Source of the DNA: Paenibacillus agri
GTDB taxonomy: Bacteria > Bacillota > Bacilli > Paenibacillales > Paenibacillaceae
DNA: 64,000 bases
Direction of reading: 5' to 3'
NCBI RefSeq assembly: GCF_013359945.1
Contig: NZ_JABWCS010000214.1
Location: forward strand, 1-64,000
This document shows, in pieces, positions 1-8,738 of this stretch. Under the pieces are notes generated by a model, which did not search any database, was not told the DNA's origin, and saw only the letters and a program-made list of their open reading frames with translations. The number at the start of each line of letters is the position of its first letter. Position 1 is the stretch's first letter. A program made the position numbers and the translations under genes.

Positions 1-235
1 CCCTTGGGGTTCCAGAGTGGGCATGTTTTAAAATGGCTAACTCGAGGCGAGGCGCATGGGAAATGTCCCGGAACACAAATAATGCCCTTCCCACTTCCTA
101 TTGGGAAGCGAAAGGGCTGAAGAGTTTGCTTTCACGTTACTTAGAGCTTTGTTAACCTTTTGGAACCGCCGTATGCGGACCCGCATGTACGGTGGTGTGA
201 GAGGACGGGGGTTTACCGCCCCCTCCTACTCGATT
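1..235 (+). mobile_element. 3' end of a group II intron (domains V-VI, class C-like)
   Basis: Only the last part of the intron is inside the window; any maturase gene would lie to the left. About 165-196 folds as domain V: a seven-pair lower stem (CCGCCGT with ACGGTGG), a two-base GT bulge on the 3' side, a five-pair upper stem (ATGCG with CGCAT) and a GACC tetraloop. The triad position reads CGC, as in class C introns, rather than the commoner AGC. About 198-230 forms a domain VI hairpin with a GGGGG/CCCCC core, and the element ends near CTACTCGATT. It sits 30 bases beyond the mnmA stop, in the opposite orientation. The exact 3' splice point (233-235) is an estimate. Confidence 0.75.
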
Positions 236-264
236 CAACACATCTAAAATGTTCTAACTACAAG

Positions 265-1452
<1,188 letters not shown>

Positions 1453-1461
1453 TCAAATTGT

Positions 1462-1471
1462 ATTATAACAT
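1462..1471 (-). promoter_or_regulatory. extended -10 promoter for mnmA
   Basis: Read on the minus strand, this is TATGTTATAAT, a consensus -10 preceded by the TGn extension, about 73 bases before the mnmA start. No good -35 sits at 17 bases, which fits an extended -10 promoter. The rest of 1390-1712 holds the cymR promoter; the word TGTCCACT occurs twice (near 1488 and 1540) with no assigned role. Confidence 0.4.
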
Positions 1472-1651
1472 ACCTGTCTACCACAGACTGTCCACTTTAG
1501 GCTAAATTCAGCCAAAAAAGCCCAAAGTCATGACAATTTGTCCACTGGGAGAGAACATTCTTGCAAAAAGTTACGTTTTGTTCTCCAAATGTGGGCGCAG
1601 ATATGTTAACATAAACTCATAGGAAACATCGGAATACGTTGAAATGTAAGT

Positions 1652-1679
1652 TTTGTATTACCCGACTAATGATTATACT
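1652..1679 (+). promoter_or_regulatory. promoter of cymR
   Basis: TATACT at 1674-1679 is preceded by TTTGTA (1652-1657, spacer 16) or TTGTAT (spacer 15). It lies 34 bases before the TTG start of cymR. The -35 is weak. Confidence 0.35.
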
Positions 1680-1712
1680 ATAAACAGCAACTAAACCGAA
1701 AGAGGTGCCCCT

Positions 1713-2132
1713 TTGAAAATATCGACAAAAGGACGTTACGGATTAACAATTATGATGGAGCTTGCCATGAAATTCGGCGAGGGCCCAACATCACTTAAGA
1801 GCATTGCTGAGAAAAACGGATTGTCTGAACATTATCTGGAGCAACTGATCGCTCCTCTGCGGAACGCAGGTCTTGTAAAAAGTATTCGCGGAGCTTACGG
1901 CGGTTACATTCTGTCCCGCGAAGTTGCTTCCATCACTGCGGGAGATATCATCCGCGTATTGGAAGGTCCTATTTCCCCTGTCGATTTTACGGAAGAAGAT
2001 GACCCGGCTAAGCGTGACCTGTGGCTTCGTATCCGCGACAGCATTGCCGATGTGCTGGATTCCACCACATTGTCGGATCTGATCAATTTTAAAGAAGAGA
2101 ATCATGCAGATAACTACATGTTCTATATTTAG
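1713..2132 (+). CDS. cymR: Rrf2-family regulator, CymR type
   Basis: This is a 139-residue Rrf2-family winged-helix repressor. The N-terminus (MKISTKGRYGL) and the helix-turn-helix plus wing (about residues 24-62, GLSEHYLEQL to YGGYILSRE) are typical of CymR, the master repressor of cysteine and sulfur metabolism that partners with cysteine synthase in Bacillus. The protein contains no cysteine at all, so it cannot bind an Fe-S cluster as IscR or NsrR does; this supports the CymR assignment. Translation starts at TTG 1713, six bases after AGAGGTG. Its neighbours mnmA and the desulfurase are both sulfur-handling genes. A terminator follows at 2217. Confidence 0.88.
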   Translation: MKISTKGRYGLTIMMELAMKFGEGPTSLKSIAEKNGLSEHYLEQLIAPLRNAGLVKSIRGAYGGYILSREVASITAGDIIRVLEGPISPVDFTEEDDPAKRDLWLRIRDSIADVLDSTTLSDLINFKEENHADNYMFYI

Positions 2133-2216
2133 AAAAAAATGCAAATTAATTAATTTCAAAGTACTTCACGCATAGCTCTGCTATCCCCTGTTACTGTGGA
2201 GCAGATAACCAGCAAT

Positions 2217-2257
2217 AAAAGCCCGTCAACCTTAATTGGTCGGCGGGCTTTTATTCT
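2217..2257 (+). terminator. terminator of cymR
   Basis: AAAAGCCCG pairs with CGGGCTTTT around an AATTAA-containing loop. The A and T runs on both sides make it usable from both directions, so it may also end the convergent GNAT gene. Confidence 0.8.
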
Positions 2258-2282
2258 ATTTACATGATAAGCTCTGTGAATA

Positions 2283-2771
2283 TTAACTAAAGTGGAGATA
2301 CATGATATGCATATCTGAGTACACTCCGCTTTTCAAGCGAAACCCTTCGGGAATGGTTCCTACAGTCTTAAATCCGGCTTTCTGATAAGTGTGAATAGCT
2401 GCTGAATTGCCTGAAACTACTGCATTAAATTGCATTCCTCTAAAGCCCAATTCTCTAGCTTGTTCGATCGATTTTTTGACCAGCGGGTCTGCTAATTTAC
2501 GGCCGCGGTACAATTTGGAGATCGCATAACTCGCGTTTGCTACATGGCTGCATCTGCCAATATTATTAGGGTGCAAAATATAGTAGCCAGCCACTTCATC
2601 ATCTACCAAGATGCATGTGACAGCAGATTGTTCCTCCAGCATATTTTCGAATTCTTTCTCCTCGTAGTGATCTTCTCCAGGAAATGCGACACCGTCAATT
2701 AATATGTCGTTCCAAATATCTTTAAGGAGCGTTATATCTTCTTTTTTATAATCTCGGAATGTAATATGCAT
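2283..2771 (-). CDS. GNAT-family N-acetyltransferase
   Basis: This is a 162-residue single-domain GNAT protein. The acetyl-CoA binding motif A region is visible as YRGRKLADPLVKKSIEQA (about residues 89-106), and motif B as the AAIHTYQKAGFKTVGTIPEGF stretch near residues 123-143. Such enzymes transfer acetyl groups from acetyl-CoA to small amines, antibiotics or proteins; the substrate cannot be read from the sequence. It is convergent with cymR and divergent from the AraC gene at 2896. Its codon use is A+T-richer than mnmA. Confidence 0.85.
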   Translation of the reverse strand: MHITFRDYKKEDITLLKDIWNDILIDGVAFPGEDHYEEKEFENMLEEQSAVTCILVDDEVAGYYILHPNNIGRCSHVANASYAISKLYRGRKLADPLVKKSIEQARELGFRGMQFNAVVSGNSAAIHTYQKAGFKTVGTIPEGFRLKSGVYSDMHIMYLHFS

Positions 2772-2895
2772 TTTACTCTCCTAACTTTAAATGTAATATG
2801 GAATTCGGTATGATAATATCATCATTCGTATGGGATATATGCAATTATATTATCGTATAATATAAGAATATCGTCATTTTGAGAGCGGGGGTTAT

Positions 2896-3783
2896 ATGAA
2901 TAAGAATTTGGAGGAAAAGAATGATTATCCAGACACGCTTTTCCCAATCGAAATGTATACGATCACTCGATTGTCGTGTATACCTCGCGGAAGAGGTTTT
3001 AATGACTTACACTGGCATGATGAAATTCAACTAACCTTAGTCACTTCCGGTTGGATAAGCATTCAAATTAACGGTGATAATTATAGGCTGAATTCGGGAG
3101 AAGCAATTTTTATAAACAAAGGCTTGTTGCATGTAACAACAGAGATGTCCGCTGATGGGCAATATGTAAGTTTCAATTTTCCAGAAAAACTATTATGTTT
3201 TTTTTCAGGAAGCCGAATGGAGCTCCAGTATGTCCAACCCTATACAAATAGTTCAGCATTTCCAGCGAAGATTCTCAATAAAGACGTAGATTGGCAAGCC
3301 TATTTAATTCAAATGTTATGGGACCTGAAAAAAATATATGAAGAACCCAGATATTTTGGATGGGAGTATGAAGTGGCAAGCAAGATAAACTGTATGTGGC
3401 TTAAGTTGATAAGCAATGTTCCCTTACAAAAAAACGAAACAAATAATAAATCCAAGATGCAACAGCTGGAGCGTGTTCAATCCATACTCAGCTTTATCCA
3501 TCAAAATTACTCGGAAGACATCTCTTTAGCAGATATAGCCAAATCGGCTAGGGTCAGTATCGCAGAATGTGGCAGGTGTTTTCATAAAATTGTTCATACA
3601 ACTCCGTATAACTACCTTATTGGATATCGGATTAAACGAAGTGTGGAACTACTAGATGCGTCGAGATTCACTATTACTGAAATTGCCACTCGGGTTGGAT
3701 TCAATCATGTCAATCATTACATTCAATCTTTTAAGAAGTATCATGGAATAACACCTGGAGAATATCGGAAATCTGAACTCTAA
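2896..3783 (+). CDS. AraC-family transcriptional regulator with N-terminal cupin
   Basis: The 295-residue protein has an N-terminal cupin-like sensor domain (about residues 20-110, with the LHWHDEIQLTLV motif typical of AraC_binding). Two AraC helix-turn-helix units follow at the C-terminus (about 190-295: DISLADIAKSARVSIAECGRCF, then FTITEIATRVGFNHVNHYIQSF). It would bind a small ligand and activate a nearby operon. The only close partner is the divergent GNAT gene; the 124-base gap is A+T-rich. The ATG at 2896 follows AGAGCGGGGG. Ligand unknown. Confidence 0.88.
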   Translation: MNKNLEEKNDYPDTLFPIEMYTITRLSCIPRGRGFNDLHWHDEIQLTLVTSGWISIQINGDNYRLNSGEAIFINKGLLHVTTEMSADGQYVSFNFPEKLLCFFSGSRMELQYVQPYTNSSAFPAKILNKDVDWQAYLIQMLWDLKKIYEEPRYFGWEYEVASKINCMWLKLISNVPLQKNETNNKSKMQQLERVQSILSFIHQNYSEDISLADIAKSARVSIAECGRCFHKIVHTTPYNYLIGYRIKRSVELLDASRFTITEIATRVGFNHVNHYIQSFKKYHGITPGEYRKSEL

Positions 3784-3801
3784 AAGTAGACATTACCGAC
3801 T

Positions 3802-3940
3802 AAAGAAAATGAACAAAAAGGTAGATGAGCAAACGGGGAACTTTGGAACTGTAAGCGCAAAGTGCGTGCCTGAAGCTTTCTATAGGAAGGCTATTATTGG
3901 AACATAGACTATCGCCAATTTCAACTACCAGAACCGTAAC
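3802..3940. repeat. decayed copy of an intergenic palindromic repeat
   Basis: 3835-3853 matches 13028-13046 at 18 of 19 bases (GGGGAAcTTTGGAACTGTA). GAACAAAA near 3811 and TCGCC-A-ATTTCAACT near 3912 also match the 12980-13194 element in order. The copy here has lost its terminal repeats and most of its pairing. It is followed by a second, unrelated palindrome at 3965. Confidence 0.55.
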
Positions 3941-3964
3941 AATGAAAATGAGGGGGCATCGCCC

Positions 3965-4156
3965 CAACTAACGGCATTTTTGTACCTTATTTTTCATTTG
4001 AATATATAAATTTAGTAAATAAGGACATTATTGTATCTTGATTATCGAAAAAGCACCCTATAGGGGGCATTCTGGAAGATTTAAGGTACAATATTGCACT
4101 TAATCTTCATTAACCCTTAGCTGCAGAGGAATTAAGGTACGAAAATGCCGTTAATT
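3965..4156. repeat. nested palindromic element (MITE-like)
   Basis: The outer arms (3965-3990 and 4131-4156) are inverted copies matching at 23 of 26 bases around a core CGGCATTTT-GTACCTTA. A second, inner pair of arms (4018-4043 and 4079-4106) carries a diverged form of the same word, matching at about 19 of 26. The centre is GCaCCCTATAGGGgGC (about 4053-4068). One word therefore occurs four times in alternating orientation within 192 bases. No ORF is present. The structure would form a long cruciform or RNA hairpin. Confidence 0.7.
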
Positions 4157-4350
4157 ACACTTCGTGACTTCTTAGTAGTGATTCGAATTCTTTTTAAATA
4201 ATCTACTATATGTGGTTGCAATCGACTCGCCTCCGTAACTCCCATTTCCTATGTTTCTACTATCGGACCCCGCCGGGTACTTTTCAACTATACTCATTCT
4301 TTCCCCTGCCTAACTGGTATCCAATGAATATAATTAATCTCAACTAATTT

Positions 4351-4428
4351 CGGAGGTGTGCTTATATGCGACAGAGAAACTTGGCTGCTTGTTCACTCAC
4401 AGTACGGAAAGGAAGTACAGACCGGTAG
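4351..4428 (+). promoter_or_regulatory. possible leader-peptide ORF upstream of the MFS gene
   Basis: GGAGGTG at 4352-4358 is followed after seven bases by ATG 4366, opening a 20-codon ORF that ends at TAG 4428. The peptide begins MRQRNLAACSL and ends in a basic stretch. Between it and the MFS start, GGCTT/AAGCC, ACGG/CCGT and CCGGG/CCCGG can pair; the last pair (about 4472 and 4510) would enclose the weak MFS ribosome site. This is the layout of translational attenuation used by some drug exporters and methylases. The regulatory role is inference. Confidence 0.4.
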
Positions 4429-4518
4429 AACTTTCGCACGGCTTAGACTGGAATTCATGAAGCCGGGATGAACGTGTACGGATGATTCTGCCGTGAATAG
4501 AGAGGCGGACCCGGTTTA

Positions 4519-5793
4519 ATGAAAAGACAGCTTAATGCAAGACATGTGTATTCCTTTATGGGATTTTGGACATCCCTTGCCAGTGCCACAATGTTTACCA
4601 CCTATGCGGTGTATCAGGTTATTACTCTCGGTCTGAGTCCGCTGCAGCTGCTGATGGTGGGTGCGGTGCTGGAGCTGACGGTATTGATTTTTGAAGGAAT
4701 TACCGGTGTGATCGCGGATGTGTACAGCCGCAAATGGTCGGTGATCATCGGTATGTTCATCTTGGGCGTAGGCTTTGTAGTTGAAGGTAGTGTACAGGCA
4801 CTGGAGAGCAGTGTTCCGTTGCTTTCTGCTTTTGCGTGGCTTTTAGTGTCACAGGTTTTCTTTGGCATTGGTTACACGTTCACGAGCGGTGCTGATATTG
4901 CCTGGATTGTAGATGAGGTTGGCGAGCAGGAAGCCGGGCGTGTTTTTCTGACTGCCAAGCGACTGAGCCTGTTCGGAACACTGGCTGGCATCGGCATTAG
5001 TGTAGGGCTTTCTACGATCCAGTCAAATCTGCCTTATGTGGCAGCAGGCTTGATGTATTTAGTGCTGGGACTCTTTCTGATCCGCTATATGAGGGAGACG
5101 AAGTTTGTCAGACCGGAGAAGAGTGAGGGAACTCCATTTGCACATTTGAAAAATATGAAGGGTGCTTGGCTGTCTGGAGCAGGCATGATTCGCCGTCATC
5201 CGGTTCTGCTGATGCTGCTGCTCGTTACCGTGTTTAGTGGTGCAGCCTCGGAAGGGTATGACCGGTTATGGCAGGCGCATCTGATTACAGACATCGGATT
5301 TCCTGAAGGGATAACGGCCTCGGTAGCAGTGTGGGTCGGATTGATCGCTTTGCTGTCAACACTGGTCAGTCTGCCGGTTGTCTGGCTCGCGGAGAAAAAG
5401 CTGGATATCAACAGCCGGCCGCTGATACTCTTCAGTCTGATAGTGCTGACTGCTTTGCGGATCGGGGCAATCCTGCTCATGGCATTTGCTCCCGGCTTCG
5501 GGTGGGCGCTTGCCGCTGTGCTGCTGCACGATACGGTTATGACCCTGAACGGACCGATATACAACACATGGCTCAATCAGCACATCGAGAGTAAGTCACG
5601 GGCAACGGTGATTTCGATGATGAGCCAATCCGATGCGCTCGGTCAGTCGGCGGGAGGACCGCTGGTAGGCTGGATCGGCAATCGCTTGTCTGTCCGTGCC
5701 TCCATCGTCGCTTCAGCTGTGCTGCTGACACCAGTTCTTGGCCTGTTTGCCAGACAGATTCGGGACCGGGCAGCAGAAAAACAGCGCGAATAA
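4519..5793 (+). CDS. MFS transporter, probable drug exporter
   Basis: This is a 424-residue major facilitator protein with about twelve membrane segments. The loop-2/3 signature region reads GVIADVYSRKWSVIIG (about residues 62-77), followed by alternating hydrophobic segments to the LLTPVLGLFARQI end. The family exports drugs or small metabolites with proton antiport; the substrate is not evident. The ATG at 4519 has only a weak site (GAGGCGG, 11 bases upstream). A much stronger ribosome site serves the short ORF at 4366. The G+C content is like the host core. A terminator follows at 5838. Confidence 0.85.
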   Translation: MKRQLNARHVYSFMGFWTSLASATMFTTYAVYQVITLGLSPLQLLMVGAVLELTVLIFEGITGVIADVYSRKWSVIIGMFILGVGFVVEGSVQALESSVPLLSAFAWLLVSQVFFGIGYTFTSGADIAWIVDEVGEQEAGRVFLTAKRLSLFGTLAGIGISVGLSTIQSNLPYVAAGLMYLVLGLFLIRYMRETKFVRPEKSEGTPFAHLKNMKGAWLSGAGMIRRHPVLLMLLLVTVFSGAASEGYDRLWQAHLITDIGFPEGITASVAVWVGLIALLSTLVSLPVVWLAEKKLDINSRPLILFSLIVLTALRIGAILLMAFAPGFGWALAAVLLHDTVMTLNGPIYNTWLNQHIESKSRATVISMMSQSDALGQSAGGPLVGWIGNRLSVRASIVASAVLLTPVLGLFARQIRDRAAEKQRE

Positions 5794-5837
5794 GGCGGTT
5801 TTCTGGTATACTTGACAGTATAATGTTACGCAAACAA

Positions 5838-5878
5838 AACGGGCACCGTCCCTGATGGGGATAGTGCATCCGTTTTTT
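5838..5878 (+). terminator. terminator after the MFS gene
   Basis: AACGGGCAC pairs with GTGCATCCGTT with an inner CCC/GGG stem, followed by six T residues. Confidence 0.75.
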
Positions 5879-5924
5879 CTTGTGCCTCGAGGGCATTATA
5901 ATTTGTGAAGTAGAGGTGTTCCGG

Positions 5925-6383
5925 GTGATTCTGGTAAGTTCATGTCTGGCAGGAATGAAAGTAAGATATAACGGCACGGATTGCTTGCATGAAAGCATTC
6001 AGAAACTTCTGGACGAGGATAAGGCCGTGGCGGTCTGCCCAGAACTTTTGGGCGGTTTTTCTACCCCGCGGGAACCGGCCGAAATCGTTGGCGGAGACGG
6101 CTATGATGTGCTGGAAGGAAAGGCCCGGGTGATGGACAGGTCCGGAATCGATGTGACTGAGCTGTACCTTCGTGGCGCGCACATTACGCTGGACAAGGCC
6201 CGGGAGATGGGAGCCACCGTGGTTGTACTGAAGGAGAATAGTCCGTCTTGCGGTAGCGCAATGATCTATAACGGCGAGTTTTCAGGTGAAAAGATTACCG
6301 GGGATGGCGTCACCTCTGCACTGCTGCGTAAACACGGCATCACCGTGATCTCCGAGGATAATCTAGCCGACATATTGGACTGA
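5925..6383 (+). CDS. DUF523 family protein
   Basis: The 152-residue protein is a DUF523 member. The family signature SSCLAGMKVRYNG lies at residues 5-17, with CPELLGGFSTPREPAEI and KENSPSCGSAMIYNG in the middle and C-terminal half. The conserved cysteines suggest metal or thiol chemistry, but no function is established to my knowledge. GTG 5925 is chosen because AGAGGTG lies seven bases upstream; an upstream TTG at 5880 would add 15 atypical residues. It lies between the MFS terminator and the desulfurase promoter. Confidence 0.85.
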   Translation: MILVSSCLAGMKVRYNGTDCLHESIQKLLDEDKAVAVCPELLGGFSTPREPAEIVGGDGYDVLEGKARVMDRSGIDVTELYLRGAHITLDKAREMGATVVVLKENSPSCGSAMIYNGEFSGEKITGDGVTSALLRKHGITVISEDNLADILD

Positions 6384-6440
6384 TTGATAAAACACTAAGT
6401 CGAATCTATGCCTTAACATTAATCCATGCAATAACTTTTT

Positions 6441-6470
6441 TTGGAAAATCAAAGTCTTTGGCGTTATAAT
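6441..6470 (+). promoter_or_regulatory. promoter of the cysteine desulfurase gene
   Basis: TTGGAA (6441-6446), an 18-base spacer and a consensus TATAAT (6465-6470), 45 bases before the ATG. Confidence 0.5.
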
Positions 6471-6514
6471 CAAATTACCAATTCCCATATCTATAGAAGT
6501 GGAGAACTTTAGCT

Positions 6515-7666
6515 ATGAAATCCATCTATTTGGACCATGCTGCCTCAACCCCGATACATCCTGAAGTAGCGAAGGTCATGCTGAATATAATGACAGAAAG
6601 CTATGGCAATGCGTCGAGTGTACATCAATTCGGGCGTTCGGCTAAAAGAATTTTGAACGGGGCGCGTGATTCCATCGCGGCCTTTTTAGGCTGTTTCCCC
6701 GATGAGTGGGTATTCACTGGCGGAGGGACAGAGAGCGACAATCTGGCACTGTTCGGTGCTGCGGCTGCCTCTACAGACAAAGGTCGTCATATCATTACCA
6801 CGATGATTGAGCATCATGCTGTGCTGCATACCTGCGAGGAACTGGAGCATCAAGGGTACACGGTTACTTATCTACCCGTTGATGAGACAGGCCTTGTTTC
6901 TGTAGCTGATGTAGAGGCCGCTTTGCGTGAAGACACCGTACTGATCAGTGTGATGTACGCCAACAATGAGGTGGGCACTGTTCAGCCGATTACTGAGATC
7001 GGCCGTCTGGCTGCGGACCGGGGTATCCTGTTCCACGTCGATGCTGTTCAGGCGCTAGGGGCGCTGCCGATCAAGCTGCATGAGCTTCCTGTGGACTATA
7101 TGAGCTTCACCGCTCACAAAATAAACGGGCCGCAGGGCATCGGCGGCCTCTATGTACGGCGCGGTGCGCCGGTGCATCCAAGACTGCACGGCGGTCTGCA
7201 AGAACGTGGCCGGCGTGCCGGCACAGAGAATCTGGCAGGCGTCGCCGGGTTCGCAAAGGCGGTAGAGCTCGCGGTTCAGGGGCAGGAGCAGCGCAGTGCG
7301 ACGGCACTGGAACTGCGGAAGCTGCTGCAGGATGAACTGGAGCGTCTGGTTGGGAGCGAGGGATTCTCCGTTAACGGGAACTCTGAGCATTTTTTACCAT
7401 CGATCTTGAATGCGAGCTTTCCGGGGGTTCGCACCGATGTCATGCTGATGAATCTGGATATGGAGGGAATTGCCGCAGCCAGCGGCTCGGCCTGCACCTC
7501 AGGATCACTGGAGATTTCCCATGTGCTGCAAGCGATGAAGCTCTCCGGGAATCTTTTGGACACGGCGATTCGTTTTAGCACGGGTTTGGGTAATACTACT
7601 GAAGAAATAGAGTATGTTGCCCAAAAAGTTGCAACCATTTTGAATCGGCTGCGTAATAGAGACTAG
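6515..7666 (+). CDS. cysteine desulfurase (NifS/IscS class)
   Basis: This PLP enzyme releases sulfur from cysteine as a persulfide and passes it to acceptors such as MnmA. The 383 residues are a full class-I desulfurase. The PLP-stacking histidine is H100 (IEHHAV), the PLP lysine K202 (TAHKINGPQG), and the catalytic cysteine C327 lies in a flexible loop (GSACTSGSLEISHVL). It opens with YLDHAASTP, typical of the YrvO/NifS group that pairs with mnmA in Bacilli. Here mnmA is about 5 kb upstream on the other strand, with cymR next to it. The PRC-barrel gene starts about 100 bases downstream and may share the transcript. Confidence 0.95.
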   Translation: MKSIYLDHAASTPIHPEVAKVMLNIMTESYGNASSVHQFGRSAKRILNGARDSIAAFLGCFPDEWVFTGGGTESDNLALFGAAAASTDKGRHIITTMIEHHAVLHTCEELEHQGYTVTYLPVDETGLVSVADVEAALREDTVLISVMYANNEVGTVQPITEIGRLAADRGILFHVDAVQALGALPIKLHELPVDYMSFTAHKINGPQGIGGLYVRRGAPVHPRLHGGLQERGRRAGTENLAGVAGFAKAVELAVQGQEQRSATALELRKLLQDELERLVGSEGFSVNGNSEHFLPSILNASFPGVRTDVMLMNLDMEGIAAASGSACTSGSLEISHVLQAMKLSGNLLDTAIRFSTGLGNTTEEIEYVAQKVATILNRLRNRD

Positions 7667-7762
7667 GCGCTTTTTCGGTTCTGACATGGAGTGATGGAAT
7701 TTGGGCATCTGGCTCTTTGGAATTCCAAGTACACTTCACAAGCAGGGGGACCACGAACAGCC

Positions 7763-8284
7763 ATGAAACTTCAGGATATGATCGGCCTCGCTGTATTTGA
7801 GGTTGAAGAAGGTCAGGAAGTCGGAAAAATTGTCGATATTCTGGTGGATTCAAACTGGAATATTACGGGTATTGAACTGGAAAGCAAAACTTTTTTCACC
7901 AATCATGTGAAAGTTGTGGCATGGAACGAAATAATCGCCTATGGCGAGGATGCTGTCATGATTCGCAGTAAAGAGTCGATTGAAAAGGCAGAAGCTGACC
8001 ACATACCATATACTTTTCTTCTGGGCAAACGTAAATTGAAGGATTTGCAGGTCATTACTGCAGCCGGAACGATACTGGGCCGGATCTCCGATGTTTATTT
8101 TGACCAAAAGATGGGAAACACAATAGTAGCGCTGGAAATCAGTGACGGACTTGTGACTGATTTGATCGAAGGCCGCAAATGGCTGCCTTGTTCTGAAGAG
8201 ATGTCTATCGGTGAGGATACCGTCATGGTGCCCGCGATGAGCGAAGAACGGCTACAGAAAGCCATTAATATTGTTAACGGATAG
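7763..8284 (+). CDS. PRC-barrel domain protein (YrrD-like)
   Basis: This 173-residue protein consists of two PRC-barrel repeats, about residues 1-75 (MKLQDMIGLAVFE...VGKIVDILVD) and 85-165 (KLKDLQVITAAGTILGRISDVYFD). PRC-barrels bind RNA or proteins; in Bacillus yrrD has a similar two-barrel arrangement and unknown function. The start at 7763 matches the first barrel; a GGGGGA site is 12 bases upstream, slightly far. The zinc-ribbon gene follows 14 bases after the stop. Confidence 0.8.
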   Translation: MKLQDMIGLAVFEVEEGQEVGKIVDILVDSNWNITGIELESKTFFTNHVKVVAWNEIIAYGEDAVMIRSKESIEKAEADHIPYTFLLGKRKLKDLQVITAAGTILGRISDVYFDQKMGNTIVALEISDGLVTDLIEGRKWLPCSEEMSIGEDTVMVPAMSEERLQKAINIVNG

Positions 8285-8298
8285 GTGGAATATATATT

Positions 8299-8508
8299 AT
8301 GAAGTGTCCAAACTGTGGCTCTAAAGATATCGGAAAGATCGGTTCGCATCAATTTTATTGCTGGGGCTGCTTTATTGAACTAACGGTGAACGGGGAGAAA
8401 ATGTCCGTATACCAGGTGGAGGAAGACGGTACGCTCAGCTCGCTAGACGACCTCTTTCCCGGAGAAGAAATCGCCCAGGATTTCCCCCAGATTCACGCCT
8501 CTTCCTGA
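8299..8508 (+). CDS. small zinc-ribbon protein
   Basis: The 69-residue protein has a single zinc ribbon: CPNCGS at residues 3-8 and CWGCFIEL at 22-29, a CxxC-x15-CxxC spacing. The acidic C-terminus ends in DLFPGEEIAQDFPQIHASS. It is tightly downstream of the PRC-barrel gene and probably cotranscribed. No function is known to me. A terminator follows. Confidence 0.75.
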   Translation: MKCPNCGSKDIGKIGSHQFYCWGCFIELTVNGEKMSVYQVEEDGTLSSLDDLFPGEEIAQDFPQIHASS

Positions 8509-8551
8509 GTTGTCATTAGGGCCGGTCTGAACAGCGGTACATAGTTTATAT

Positions 8552-8603
8552 AACGTCAATTTCCTTTCAGCAAATCAAAGCTGCAGGGTTATTGGCGTTT
8601 TTT
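8552..8603 (+). terminator. terminator after the zinc-ribbon gene
   Basis: AACGTCAAT pairs with ATTGGCGTT across a loop of about 30 bases, followed by TTTT. The loop is long for an efficient terminator. Confidence 0.45.
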
Positions 8604-8738
8604 GGTTTTGGACACTCCTTTTGGCCGGGCGCGGGAGCCTTATTTTGGCGCTCCTGGAGTAGATGCGATTATTTTACTGCGGTAGAACATATACTTATGT
8701 ACGTAGCCAGTCCAGTTATACCGCAGGAGGTCACACTC

